A stretch of DNA of 64,000 bases from Phallus indusiatus (taxonomy: Eukaryota > Basidiomycota > Agaricomycetes > Phallales > Phallaceae), in NCBI GenBank assembly GCA_027605045.1, contig JAQFWX010000016.1, forward strand, positions 836,551 to 900,550, given 5' to 3'. Each line of letters starts with the position of its first letter. Positions within the stretch are counted from its first letter, which is position 1. The notes below the pieces were generated by a model. The model made no database searches. It was not told where the DNA came from and saw only the letters and a list, made by a program, of their open reading frames with translations. A program made the translations under genes and the position numbers. Below are positions 13,011-24,809 of this stretch, piece by piece.

Positions 13011-14614
13011 TTTTCATTACTTGTCTCGAGGTTTGCAAGAGGTTTTTATATGGAAAGTTGAGTTTCCAGGCAAGAGTTGTTGCGCGGGAGCTTTTGGGGA
13101 AAGACATATTTTGAAATTGGGACTGTGAGTTTATTGATATCTTTGCCTAGTGATCATGTTAAGACCCTTGTGCTATTTCAGTGCCACGTAGTACAGGGGA
13201 AGGAATTTATCACTATTCCACCTATAACACTTTCCATATCCCGACAATCGAAAGCTGCAATGCTACTGCTGCGCCCCTTGTCATTTTTAACAAATTATGT
13301 TAGCCAATTCGTTCATAACTTGTGTCCAAGCTTTAATTGGGCAAATCATGGGTTCAACGATGAGACGTTGAAGATCTTTATTCGGAATATGTGAGACTTT
13401 TTCCTGATGGGTTGGTACGTCTTTAGTCACCTGTTGACAAAGAAGAATGAATTACCATGACACGGAGGGTATGCTTGCTTACATGAACGAGGTTCAGCAA
13501 AGGGACATTGAATTGTAATGTTTTGACACATCAGAAATGGGTTAGCTGGTACGACTTTATTTATGGTTATTCATTTGACCTTGTTGTATTTAGGGGTGAG
13601 GCAAGCCCCGACGGAAATATTAGGAGTAAGATTTTTTTTTGAAAAAAAGTCGCGATTTATTTCTATGTTGAATAGTTGTGCAATCAAGGAATTCTAGTAC
13701 CACTGCCAATGGGACTCTGCAGAGCATACATTCTGAGGGTATGGAGATCTAATTGTGTTTGTTTAAAATTCCGAATCATGGACGGGTATCATATTCACTG
13801 TGTGTTGATGAGTTCCCCGCGACCTCTCGTATGTCGTCAGCCTTAATTGTCAAGTGTATAACGCATTGAATTGTTTCTATCGACTGCTCTCGATTCTGAT
13901 GTAAACCATTTTGGTTTTGTATACCAAACGTCAAAGCTTAGCGCTTTAACGCTTGATCTTTGAGTCTCGACGGTGTTTTTAAGAAAATGCACGTATAGAT
14001 TCGCAGCCAATGCGTTAATTATTATGACGCCGAGGTTCAAGGGTACGAGAGTAGTTTTTACCGCATACCATAAATTTTCCCCTCGGTTTTCCGTCTCAAT
14101 GAACTTCCCGGTGATACTGCTAGTAGGATTCGGCAGGTCTCTTTCTCCGGATCGGCCCACATTGTTTCAGACTACCAGGTATTGAGAGGTTTAATAGATA
14201 TTTGAATTCCTGTCATTATAATTTCATTCATAACAAGTTGCTTTAGTTGACTGTCGATTTTCGGAATCATCGTTAGCCATGGCTCTATAATGGTGACAAA
14301 CCGACTCCCGGACCGGCTGCAGTGGCACCACTAATTGTAATAATAACAAGTAAATCATACTTTCCCAATTTTATTGTGTGGACAACAAATTTACAGGATT
14401 AAATCGATTAGAACATATTATTGTTGATTCAAAGTGAAAAGTGATCATGTTTATATTCTTATAGTTATTGTATTTTGTGATCATCCACTGCGGAGTCCAA
14501 TCGTGTCAATGGTAAGTTCGTCAAATTGTGTATTTAATGAGAGGACCTGACGCTCTGAAGCAATACCAAATAATTCCAAACTTCTTGAAACCTCCCCATA
14601 ATTCCTGTCGAAAG
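13011..14614. other. intergenic, possible membrane-protein remnant
   Basis: No intact gene. On the minus strand 13843-14160 is an open stretch without an ATG start whose translation (LNLGVIIINALAANLYVHFL then NTVETQRSS) resembles the last helix and tail of DUF6534-type proteins, so it may be a decayed fragment. Positions 14380-14527 match the upstream flank of DUF6533 copy B and are part of the duplicated unit. Confidence 0.35.
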
Positions 14615-16198
14615 ATGGGACTATCGAAAACGTTTTTATGCGAGGCTTTTGACATACATGATATCCAGGAAGTACATTCCACGTACGTAGCTTCAGAACA
14701 AATTTTGCCCTTATCAACTTTCACCCAAATTAGATACCTTGCTACTTGCCTTACTATCAGTGCTTTTAGTAAGACAATTATATGTCTTATGAAAACAATC
14801 ACCATAAACAACTCTTAATAAGCGGGTCTTCTATACTCTATTGCGTTGAAGTTTCCTCAAGAGATGGAGTATATATGGTCTAAGTCATTTAGTGTTCCCG
14901 TTTTCCTCTACGTTTCCACGAAGTATGGTATATTGGTTCTTGAAGGAATTTTTCTTATGGTTGTGTTGAGAATAGTAAGTCGAATCTCCCTGGTAACTAT
15001 TCGATATCAAACTCACATTTACAGATGACGCGGTAAGGTTTGGGATTTCTAATAATCCAATCAATTGTTATTTAATTTTTTATTGAAGATTTTGCTACAT
15101 TTCTTATGCAATCGCGCTTTTTTTCTTTATATTTTTCATGATTGGTCTGCAAGGTTGGTATTCCTATCATTGGTTAAATGAGGTATTATACCAAAAGTTG
15201 ATGTAGGACTGTTAATTGCTCGAGTATATGCTGTCGGCACGAGGAGTAGACCGTTGATGGGAGCTTTAATTGTTGGGTGTATTGTACCCATGATTACTTC
15301 GATCATTGGTAATTACAACTCTTCCACGTTAGGCACGTTGCAGTTAACTTTCTTAATTATTTAGATTATTCTACAGTAGCCGGGTAAGTGAATACATATC
15401 AAATTCACAGCAAAAATTTATTCTTACATAAACAAAATTATCAACCTCCTCTGCCAGCTCGTTGGGTAAGTCAGAAAAGCAAAAGGCTCAAGTTTTAGTC
15501 TTGTCATGGTAGTAAATAGGTCCGAAATTCCTATCTGTGATCACTAATGTCTCTTTTATCTTCACTGATATTATTGCATTCTGGATCTCCACGGGCGATA
15601 TTTGGGCTACGTGGAAGTTGAAACGCGAAACAGGTTTACAACGTATAAACGATATTACTTCTGTACTTCTAAGACAAAGTGAGTTTGACAAGGCGACTTA
15701 AATCCATACATAATAACAAGAAATTATCCAGGTATAATTAGATGTATGTGAGTATTCGGTTATAATCCGTTATTATTACATGCATTTTATCTAGTCGATC
15801 CAGCATAGCTTTCGTTTTAGCAGTGGTCTCTCTGGTTTCTAATCAAGTAAGTCCAGTATTAGTTACACCCTTCAATATTTGTTCTTTCCATCAGATATTC
15901 GAACCAGTGGTGACACATTCCATAGAAAGCTGGATACTCAGGTAAGGGAAATTTATATCTCACTACTAATTTCGGCTTTCACACATGTTCAAGTATGGCT
16001 GCCATTATGGTCTCAGATTTTGTCCTGGATCTCCGTCAATGCAACCGTGCAGCAATCGAGACCAGTGCCATCGCAACATTACCAATGATCCAATTTCAAA
16101 ACATATCTCAACGTGTACATGAATCTATTATCGCGGAACTAAGGACGCCTATGTTTATGGAGGAAGAATTCGGGGACGAAGATACTGATTCACTATGA
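14615..16198 (+). CDS. DUF6533-type seven-helix membrane protein, copy A
   Basis: Thirteen exons join in frame to about 311 residues. The DUF6533 signature LLYSIALKFPQEMEYIWSK is followed by helices FLYVSTKYGILVLEGIFL, CYISYAIALFFFIFFMIG, LLIARVYAVG then RPLMGALIVGCIVPMITSI, FIFTDIIAFWIS, FVLAVVSLVSNQ and AAIMVSDFVLDLRQC. The tail is acidic and ends GDEDTDSL. The family is common in mushroom fungi; its function is unknown and receptor-like topology is only suggested. Two exons are just 8 nt (15025-15032 and 15458-15465); others are 16 nt (15732-15747) and 19 nt (15365-15383). Every intron is GT...AG and the phases agree. The start ATG (MGLSKTFLCE) is also present in copies B and C. The open frame extends about 87 nt upstream, so an earlier start is possible. 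Copy B lies directly downstream in tandem. Confidence 0.85.
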
Positions 16199-16430
16199 GC
16201 GTGAGCAATGACTGGAAAGAACAAGAGAATGTGTGTTGGGTAATTTGATCAAATTGTTGCTCGAAAGTGTAGTAATTGTGGGCTGTTTTGTACTATTTAC
16301 GTTTTGGTACGGTGACTAGCTACTCGTACATATCATACATATATTATAAGGAGGAGGTTCACGCTATATTTTGTGATGACCGAAGCCGACGAAAACAATG
16401 ACGAATTCAGTGTTAGTTTTGGGGGTTTTC
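16199..16430. repeat. flank repeat, copy 2
   Basis: The 3' flank of DUF6533 copy A. It is similar to 12806-13010 and to 19117-19300, with the blocks AGAGAATGTGTGT, GTGTAGTAATTGTG and CCGACGAAAACA in the same order. Confidence 0.7.
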
Positions 16431-16957
16431 ACATTTAATACATGGATAGCACCCAATGACTCTAGATAGTATACCATAAAAAAAACCTCGAACTTATATC
16501 CTCAACAAGTTTCACCTGGACTTAGCACCATTCCTCCACATTTTTCAGCGTCGGCCAACATTATCAAGTTCAGGAACGATAGCGTGTAAGACCCTCTCAT
16601 TACATTGAATCAGGCGGGCGGCGGGCGTATGATGTCGTATGCCTGATGGGCGATCGCGATGTGTATCGCCACTGGACAATATGTATTTAATATCGGGAGA
16701 CTGGAATTTTGTAGTGGGACACTTGAGACGCTTCGGCACCCGATTCAGGTGCCGACATCAGTCCGAGTATCGTGGAAGATCAACGTAAAAAACCACCCTT
16801 TATAGTAGTTTACGTTTTTGACATCGTTCCACCTAAGCTACTTGCTTAAGATAATTTTCAATTTTATTATCCGGACAACAGATTTACAGAATTCAATCGA
16901 AAATATTGTCATTAGTTCAAAGTGGTCATGTTTATATTATTGTACTTTGCAAAATTT
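16431..16957. other. intergenic between DUF6533 copies A and B
   Basis: No gene seen. From about 16840 the sequence aligns with the upstream flank of copy A (blocks GGACAACA, ATTTACAG, TCATGTTTATATT), which marks the start of the second tandem unit. The alignment breaks at 16958, where the MITE-like element begins. Confidence 0.5.
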
Positions 16958-17398
16958 AGTGATGGGGCGGGTTCGGTTTAAAACCGCGGAAACGAAGTTC
17001 GGGAACCGAACTCAAACTGCGATCCTCAACGGTTTGACGGTTTGACTAACTTGACACTAAAGCCAATGATTATTTAGTATTTTTGATATAAATCAGTTCT
17101 CAGTGCTATACATTGAGAATTCTTCCGTGCACAGCTCCTTTTGAATTACCATTTCTGGGCTTTTCAGGCCCCATCTTAGACCCATATGGTGGAGGAGTCG
17201 GACATCACTAATCGCAATTACTAATATTTAGCGCCCGACCAGCACTGTTACACTGCGTCTCCTACGTCCTAAACTGCCGTCGAACCGATTTCGGACTGAA
17301 CTGGGCTCAAACCGAACACAAACCGCGATGTGCCCCTCAAGGCCTCAAGGCCTCAAGTACAAACCGGTTTCGACCCGAACCGAACCGAAACCATCACT
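16958..17398. mobile_element. MITE-like non-autonomous DNA element, 441 bp
   Basis: The element begins AGTGATGGGGCGGGTTCGG and ends with CCGAACCGAAACCATCACT, so the ends form imperfect terminal inverted repeats (AGTGATGG outer 8 bp, GGTTCGG inner blocks). The interior is rich in CGAACC/GGTTCG motifs and has no transposase frame. It interrupts the flank that is continuous upstream of DUF6533 copy A, so it inserted after the duplication or was lost from A. The end sequence resembles hAT-type MITEs of fungi. I see no clear target-site duplication. Confidence 0.65.
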
Positions 17399-17538
17399 AT
17401 AATTGAAATCACCCACTGCGGTGTCTAGTTGTGTCAATGATCCGTCAAATTGTGTATTTAATGCGAGGTCCTGACGTTTTGAAGCAGTACAAAATAACTT
17501 CAGACTTCTTGAAACCTTTCCATAACTCCTTTCGCACG

Positions 17539-19116
17539 ATGGGACTTTCGAAAATGTTTTTATGCGAGGCCTTTGACATATACGATATCCAAGATGTATA
17601 TTCCGTGTATGTGGCTTCTGAATGAATTTTGCCGGCATTAATTCTCACACGAATTAGATACCTTGCTACTTGCCTTACTATCAGTGCTTTTAGTAAGATA
17701 ATTATATGTCTTCTAAAAACACCCTCATGTTAAACGACTCTTGAGAAGCGTTTCTTCTATACTCTATTGCGTTGAAACTTCCTCAAGAAATGGAGTATAT
17801 ATGGTCTAAGCCAATTAGTGTTCCTTCTTTCCTCTACGTATCGACAAAGTATGGTATATTGGTTCTTGAAGGAATTCTTCTTATGGTTGTGTTGAGAATA
17901 GTAAGTCAAGTTTAACCATTCGATATCAATACTGATATGTATTTACAGATGACGCGGTGTGGTTTGGGGTTCCTCGTAATTCAAAGAATTGTTATTTAAT
18001 TTTTTTTTTGAAGATTTTGCATCATTTCTTATATAATCGCGCTTTTTTTCTTCATATTATTTATGATTGGTCTGCAAGGTTCGTATTCCTACCACTAGTT
18101 AAATAGAAGCGATAAATATAACTTAATGTAGGGCTGTTAATCGCTCGAGTATATGCTGTTGGCACGAGGAGTAGACCATTGATGGGAGGTTTAATTATTG
18201 GGTGTATTATACCCATAATCACTTCGATCATAGGTAATTGCGACTCTTCTAAGTTAGGCACATTGCAGTAAAATTTCTTACTAATTATTTAGATTATTCT
18301 ACAGTAGCCGGGTAAGCGAATACGTATGAAATGCGGCAAGAATTTTATTAAACCACCTCCTCTTCTGCCAGCTTGTTGGGTACGTCAGACAAACAAAAGG
18401 TTCAAGTGTCAGTTTTATTAAAGTAGTAATTAGGTCCGAGAGCCCTATCCGTGATCACTGATGTCTCTTTTATTCTCACCGATGGTATTGCATTCTGGAT
18501 CTCTACGGGCGATATTTGGACTACGTGGAAATTGAAACACGAAGCAGGTTTACTAAATTCGAACGATATTACTTCTGTACTTCTGAGACAAAGTGAGTTT
18601 TGACAAGACGACTTGATAAAATCATATATAACGAGAAAATATCTAGGTATAATGAGATGTATGTGAGTATTGAGTTATTTTTCCGTTATTATTACAACCA
18701 TTTAGATGGTTGATTCAGCGCAGCTTGCGTTTTAGCAGTTGCCTGTCTGGTTTCTAATCAAGTAAGTCCCAAGTATTATCTACACGGTGACCCTTTAACA
18801 TTTTTTCATCAGATATTCGAACCAGTGGTGACACATTCTATAGAAAGCTGGATGCTCAGGTAAGGGAAATTCATATCCCTCCACTGATTTTGGCTCTCAC
18901 ACATGTTCAAGTCTGGGTGCCATTATGGTCTCAGATTTTGTTCTAGACCTCCGTCAGTGCAACTGTGCAGCAAGTGAGATCAGCACCACCACAACATTGC
19001 CGACGATCCAGTTTCAAAATATATCCCAACGTATGCATGAATCTATTATCGCGGAACTAAGGACACCTATGTTCACTGAGGAAGAATTTGCGGACGAAGA
19101 TGCGGATTCGCTATGA
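17539..19116 (+). CDS. DUF6533-type seven-helix membrane protein, copy B
   Basis: A tandem paralogue of copy A with the same exon plan and very similar sequence. It starts MGLSKMFLCEAFD, carries LLYSIALKLPQEMEYIW, LLIARVYAVGTRSRPLMGG and AIMVSDFVLDLRQCN, and ends DEDADSL. The 8-nt micro-exons are at 17949-17956 (identical to A) and 18372-18379 (CTTGTTGG against CTCGTTGG in A). A TGA after VASE lies inside the first intron (donor gtatgt, acceptor acgaattag), so it does not break the gene. The micro-exon 1 donor is gtgtgg rather than gtaagg, a weaker site. The acceptor before AACVLAVACLVSNQ must be the ttcag a few bases downstream of the usual one to stay in frame. Likely intact but with relaxed splice sites. 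Confidence 0.8.
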
Positions 19117-19300
19117 GCGCGAGAAATGTGGAAAGAATAAAAAAACGAGCGAATGATTCGTGTGTTGGGTAATTGCCGCTCAAAAATGTAGTTATTGTGA
19201 GCCGCTTTTGTACTGTGTTTTGCTACGATGACTGCTTGTACGTATTGTATTATAAAGTAGGAAGTGCACGCTATATTTCGTGATGACTGGAGCCGACTCA
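19117..19300. repeat. flank repeat, copy 3
   Basis: The 3' flank of DUF6533 copy B, similar to 12806-13010 and 16199-16430 (TGTGTTGGGTAATT, TGTAGTTATTGTGAG, TCGTGATGACTGGAGCCGA). Similarity stops near 19300, about 90 bp before the stop codon of the FunK1 gene on the opposite strand. Confidence 0.65.
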
Positions 19301-19386
19301 CTGGCATGCCCAGCCATTCTCATAACAGCAAAACGAGGCGCATTTATTCCATTCCATCAACTATGCTACTCATCAGTATTGGGAGC

Positions 19387-21646
19387 TTACATTGTCTCTA
19401 TTCGAGGTTTCTTCGCAGGAGGTCCCGATTCCGATTCGTCTTCAACAAGATTATCTTCATCCTCGCTTCTTTCTTTATCATCGTTCAGGGCGAAATTTAC
19501 TTCCAACGACTCGTCAAGAGAACTCGAATTGTGCCTTTTCGGTGCTTCAACAGGTCTGAATAGCTCATGCTCTTCGGCAGCATCATCTTCAGGCCAATTG
19601 TCTCGAGTTAGTGCTCTCGAGAATGCTTCAATAATCCAGTCTGAGGAATTCAGCACGGCTAGTTTTTTCTGGTATCGTTTTTCCTCATACTCCGCAATTT
19701 TTCTATGTAGATTTAGGTCATAAGGTCTACCCAATGAAATTGAGAGAGACATTCTCATTTCTTCCTCATCCCGTAGTGTGTCCAGAGGTGAGCATCGGTA
19801 ACGAGTGGAAACTAGATCGGTAATGCGGGATATTAACGATTCCAAGTTCTCGCTGTTGAAATTCGTTCGGCTTAGCTCGATTGGCGTTATGAGATACCGA
19901 GATTTGGCACCGAAGTTTGTTTGACCGTGATCGCCCAGTTTACAATGATCGTATATGGACCGAAAGAAGCATGTGAGGTTCCCTTTGGACATGTCATGAC
20001 CCGCGTATTTGAAAGCTGTCCAGGTTAGAACATGTACGAATGATTCCACATCATCTGTGATCGTGTGTGGGCCATCCTCTACTGGGGGATTAAGGAGACG
20101 ATCTGCTCTAAATTGCCATGTACCCTGAACATATAAACAAATCAGTATGTGGAATATTATGTCTATAATTTTTTGAATGGTCGTACAGTTCTTTCAGGAA
20201 CTATCTCCTTTTCAATATCTTGTCTGTTTTTAGATAGATCCCAGTCTATTAATAGGGCCGAACCCTCGTGAATCAAAATGTTGTTTGGGCTGATGTCGCG
20301 ATGTAGTATATTGGCCTTCTCAAACGCTATCTTGTGCGCTGTAATCCAGGTAAACATTCTGGAATACAACAAATGTGTTAAGAATGATAAACTAACCTAT
20401 TAACGCTTCGCGCATGAACTTGACTAATTCCTTTGTGGAAGAAAAATCCGTCAAAGGTTTTCCGATTTCCTTCAGAACCAGTCGATAATGTACGTGTGTT
20501 TTCAATACCTCTTGGCGCTTTCCCACCCATTTTGCCCTTCTTTCTGAAAATTCTTAAGTACAGGTTTGCCGACCCAAAACATCCTCTCCTGCAAGGACCG
20601 TTGCTATGTAAGGCACGTTGTACTTCTTTAGTTCAGCGTATACTTTATGCTCTGCAGTTTGAGACTTGAGTCTCCAACCATCCTTGAGAAAGACCACTTT
20701 CTTCTTGGTTAGCGAAAATGCGAAAAAGGGTTGCGTTGATCGTCCGAAAGGGGAGCGTGTACCACCGCCCATGTACGTCGCCCGCAGAATAATGTAATTT
20801 GAGTCACTTATTGATATTTGCATAAGAGAAGCATCCCCTCTAGTCTTGAACACTTCTCGAGCTAAAAGTTCATCTGAGCTAGATGGTTTGCTGACCATTG
20901 GATCGATTCCTCGTTGCTCCATCGTCATGCAATTGAACCGGTGGAAAAACTCAGACACGTCTGCAGATAACCAGGGAATTTGTCGAGTGAAAATTACTCC
21001 TGATCTATCCCACCTGAGTATTCTAGCGTAATTCGGAAAAACGAGCAGAGAGAAAATGCTAGCACGAAATTGAGAGGCATGTTGGGCGGCAGCGTACGAT
21101 GCAATTTGACCAAGAGTTTCATGGGCGAGTTCACTGTCGGTGAAGGGAGCTATGTCTGGAGTGTCAATAAATGGATCGAGGTCGTAACGAAATTTGGCCT
21201 CGATCATTATTCCAACCTCGGCGACGTTTCCAGTGTCATTCTTCGCGTATATGCAAATGTCGGGTTTTATTGTCAATTTGTGGAATGTGGGGAAAGGAAT
21301 GTCATGAGTATCGACAACTGAGAAGTTGTGACATGGACCTTGAATGGCTTTAATCTGAATACACTCTGATCAACCTTTTGAAAGACATGAAACGTGGAGG
21401 GTGCTTACGAGAGGGCCATACATCTCCGGTTCATCCCCACTACTAATAACTTTGTTTATCTCATGTTCATAGCTTTCTAAAAGTTGTGTCGAAACGGGAT
21501 CGGCGGCGGCACAGGGTAAAAAATTCTTCCACAAGCATGGGACCGACAGTTTTGTTCATGGTTTCTTCTGCAAGGTCAAGCAGCGGTGGATTGTATCCGT
21601 CGTGTGTTGAAGTAAAGAATTGACTTGTAGACGATTTTGGGGCCAT
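19387..21646 (-). pseudogene. FunK1 fungal protein kinase, decayed copy 1
   Basis: Related along its length to the two plus-strand FunK1 genes in this window. The kinase-like core is clear: VVFLKDGWR (candidate N-lobe Lys), TAEHKVYAEL (candidate helix-C Glu), HRDISPNNIL catalytic loop, and DWDLSK in place of DFG. The C-terminus is nuclear-signal-like, PPAKKPRIETM. Two lesions are visible against the intact copies. A one-base expansion of an A run at 21518-21523 (poly-T on the coding strand) shifts the frame after PMLVEEF. A TAA at 20554-20556 replaces the CAA (Gln) codon of copy 2 (TQDF becomes stop-EF). The rest still reads in frame, which suggests recent loss or assembly error. Start at ATG 21644-21646 is inferred. 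Confidence 0.75.
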
Positions 21647-22358
21647 TAGTTTCTGTAATTTCAAGCTGTAGGCTAATTGGCGTCGAAATACATGAGTACA
21701 TTTCGTGGTGTCTATGTATCAGACTGACTCACTCTCGATGGTAGATAGAGACAAGCAATTACAGAACGCGTCGTGTTAAGTTTTCCAATCCAGGAATAGG
21801 AAGTGAGATGGTGGGTAGGGTAGGACTTGCGACAGTTTGTGAAACAGATGTAACATGTTTATGTAGTCTTATAGTGAACCGGACTGTAATGTCATGGAGG
21901 TCCATGTTCCAGTCCAAAAATTGAAACATCAAACGCATAACAATCATTGGTAAAACCTAATGTTGCCGCACATGAAACAAGAGAGTTCCAAATGAAGTAA
22001 ATCTGTCGGTTTGAGCTTGCCGGGCAAACTTCACGCAAAATTTTCTGATCGAATAATGAGCCTTCATGACTAGAAAAACAAAAAAAAATGTACCGAAGCA
22101 GTTGGAAAATTTCGCCTCGATCATTAAAAAGATCAATTATTGGCTATGTCGTCTCCAATTTCATCTGTCGTATTATAGTATACTTGTCGAGTATTCGCAA
22201 AAGCCGTGATCATTTTTGTGAAACATAGGAAAGGTACCAGAAGGTACCATAGGTATCGATAATTGAAAAAAATGAGAAAGGCTCTGTATGGCTTTCACCT
22301 TGATGTGGGTCCCGGTCCACCACGAGCGAGTTAAAAAGTTGTCCTTGCCGGTTTGGCC
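21647..22358. other. intergenic between head-to-head FunK1 genes
   Basis: No gene recognised. It separates the decayed minus-strand FunK1 copy from the intact plus-strand copy and presumably holds both promoters. The conserved upstream element of the plus-strand copy begins at 22359 and is listed separately. Confidence 0.45.
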
Positions 22359-22492
22359 GTGTGACGCCGCCAAAAGTCACATCCTTTTGTCCACATCTCC
22401 TGTCCTTAACCCCAAACGTTATATATTTATGGTAACCGCTTGATACAGGTAAGTTCGTCATAATACCCCTTTCAAATTCCAACTACAATACA
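22359..22492 (+). promoter_or_regulatory. conserved FunK1 upstream region, copy 2
   Basis: Closely matches 28629-28763 upstream of FunK1 copy 3, while the DNA further upstream does not. It contains the 20-bp element GTGACGCCGCCAAAAGTCAC, whose ends GTGAC/GTCAC form a dyad, then CTTTTGTCCACATCT and CCCCAAACGTTATAT. A CAG/GTAAGTTC-like sequence before the ATG may be a 5' UTR intron donor. Confidence 0.6.
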
Positions 22493-24809
22493 ATGGTCGA
22501 AGAATTCACGTTATCTGATCCAGAAAACCCGAAACGCGACCCCTCTCAACCTTCTTCGTCTCCCAATCCACCTCGCCCATCAAACGTAAAACGAGGACTA
22601 GATTACACGCCGATGGTCGACAAGCAATCTGCAAGCGCGTGTTTTACCTCGGGAGCTGAGGAGCGCGACCCACGACTGATACTAATGGGAAGCGAAGTGG
22701 CTGACAAAATCATTGGCCCCATGCCCGCAGACGAGTTTCTCAAAGAGTTCCTTCCGGTCCCAAGAGCAAAGCTACAGTCTCTACAGACCTATCAAATTGA
22801 GACAAGGAGGGTTGCAAAAAGTAAAGAGGAGAAAGATATGTATGGTCCCTTTGTAAGCGCACTTTCATCCAGTATCTTTCCGTCAAAACTCAATCGCTGC
22901 CCGCTCAGGTTAAAGCCGTCCAAAGTTTATGTCGCAATTTCACAGTTGTCGCTACGCAGGATCGTCCTTTCCTCGTATTCCACAAAATAACAATCAAACC
23001 TGATGTCTGCTTATTCCCAAACAATGACACCGGAGACATCTCCGTAGTGGAATTAATGATTGAGGCTAAATTCCCCAAAACCTCTGATCCATTTAATGAT
23101 GTGCCTGGAAAACCTCTTGTCAATGACAGCAACGCCGCAAAGGAGACTCTGGGACAAATCACCACATATGCTTCCGCTCATCAGGCCGTTCAATTTCGCT
23201 CACATGCTTTCTCTTTACTCCTATTTCCAACATATGCCAGAATACTTCGTTGGGATAGATCCGGTGTAATTGTTACGAGACAAATTCCTTTGTCATCCAC
23301 CGACCTGCCTGAATTCTTTCATAGGTTTGATTGCATGACGGCAGAAAAACGGGGAATTGACGTCTCAGCTACTAAGCCGTCTAAATCGAATGAGCTTCGT
23401 GCACGGGAAGCACTTGGTTTCGATGAAGATGTCCGTCTGGTACAATTACCGGTGGCTGACTCGGGCTATATTGTTCCACGGGACATGTATATAGGTGGTA
23501 CTCGTTCTCCACTAGGTCGATCAACACGCGCATTTTTCGCGTATTCTCTTTTACTAAATAAAGCAGTATTTCTCAAAGACACTTGGCGACTGGAATCTCA
23601 AACTGCGGAGCACGATCTTTACGTTAAACTAAAGGAACATAAAGTACCCTACATAGCAACTGTTCTCGCCGCAGAAGACGTACTTAATCAGCAAACTCTC
23701 ACACAAGACTTTGTGAAAAAAAAGGAAGCAAGCTGGTGTAAAAATCGACCGGAAAAGCTGAGAAAACATTTTCATTATCGGCTGGTTCTAGAAGAAATCG
23801 GGACACCTTTAACGACGTTTTCTTCCACAAAATTGCTCGTCAAGGTTATGCACGATGCTCTAATAGGTTCGTTTACCTTTGATGAAGCTTCCGTTTAAAT
23901 ACTCACATCATTTCAGCACATAAAGTGGCGTATGAACAGGCCAAGATACTTCATCGTGATATCAGTCCGAACAACATTTTGATCTATAACGGTTCGGGAT
24001 TGCTGATAGATTGGGACTTGTCAAAAAGTCAAGAAGTTATTCAGCACGCAAGAGAATCTGAACGAACTGTATGTTCTTTGATTGTATCATCACTGAATTC
24101 AATAAATATTCTCATTCCGTAGGGAACATGGCAATTCACGGCAGCCCGTCTTCTTAATCCTGAAACGACAGGACCACAAACCCTTACAGATGATATTGAA
24201 TCATTCGTGCATGTTCTGACATGGACAGCTTTCAGATACGCAGACCACAAAATGACTAAGGTGGCGCTTACAGACTTCCTTCAAAGTATTTTCGACCATT
24301 CGTTCACAGACGAAAATGGTCGTAGACAGGGTGGTCATGCCAAATCTCGATACCTAGCAGCACCGTTCGAACTCAGAGCGGCAAGGTTCAAATGTACCAA
24401 TCTTGTGGAGTTACTTCGTTCCATAACTAGCGAAATCGCCACACGCTATGAAGATCCACCTTCGACGATTGCTCAAGAGTGGAATAACAAGTTGGTAAAA
24501 ATGCGAAATATGGTGGAAGGAGTAATGCAAAAAGTGTACGAAGAACGGCTGGTAGAATTGAAATCCTCAGATTGGATTATACAAACCTTTGCGGCTGCTT
24601 TAGAACGAGATAACTGGCCAGAAAACGATGCTGCTCGAGAGCATGAGCTCCACAATATTCTATCAGTGCTGAAGACAAGTAATCACGACGCAAGCTTACA
24701 AGTGGAGAGATCTGTGAAAAACGACGATGAGACGAGCGGTTTAGAGAGAAAACCTGAACTGAATGGACCTCCTACAAAGAAACCGCGACTTGATACAGCC
24801 AGGAGTTAA
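22493..24809 (+). CDS. FunK1 fungal-type protein kinase, copy 2
   Basis: A basidiomycete-expanded, divergent eukaryotic kinase family; substrates are unknown. Four exons. The start is MVEEFTLSDPENPKRDPSQP. An N-terminal region of about 120 residues ends MYGPF at the first intron. The next exon carries FHKITIKPDVCLFPNND, MIEAKFP, the conserved ARILRWDRSGVIVT and GGTRSPLGRSTRAFFAYS, then VFLKDTWR and TAEHDLY. After an intron at ALIG, the third exon encodes ILHRDISPNNILIYNG and LLIDWDLSK. The last exon begins GTWQFTAARLLNP and ends PPTKKPRLDTARS, a short basic motif. No lesion was seen. An unusual Lys run (VKKKEASW) occurs in the linker. Copy 3 is a close paralogue in the same orientation. Confidence 0.88.

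Noticed and set aside
17600..17650. In-frame TGA near the start of DUF6533 copy B, first read as a nonsense mutation
   Set aside because: It lies inside an intron (gtatgt...acgaattag) that is also present in copies A and C; the spliced frame is open.
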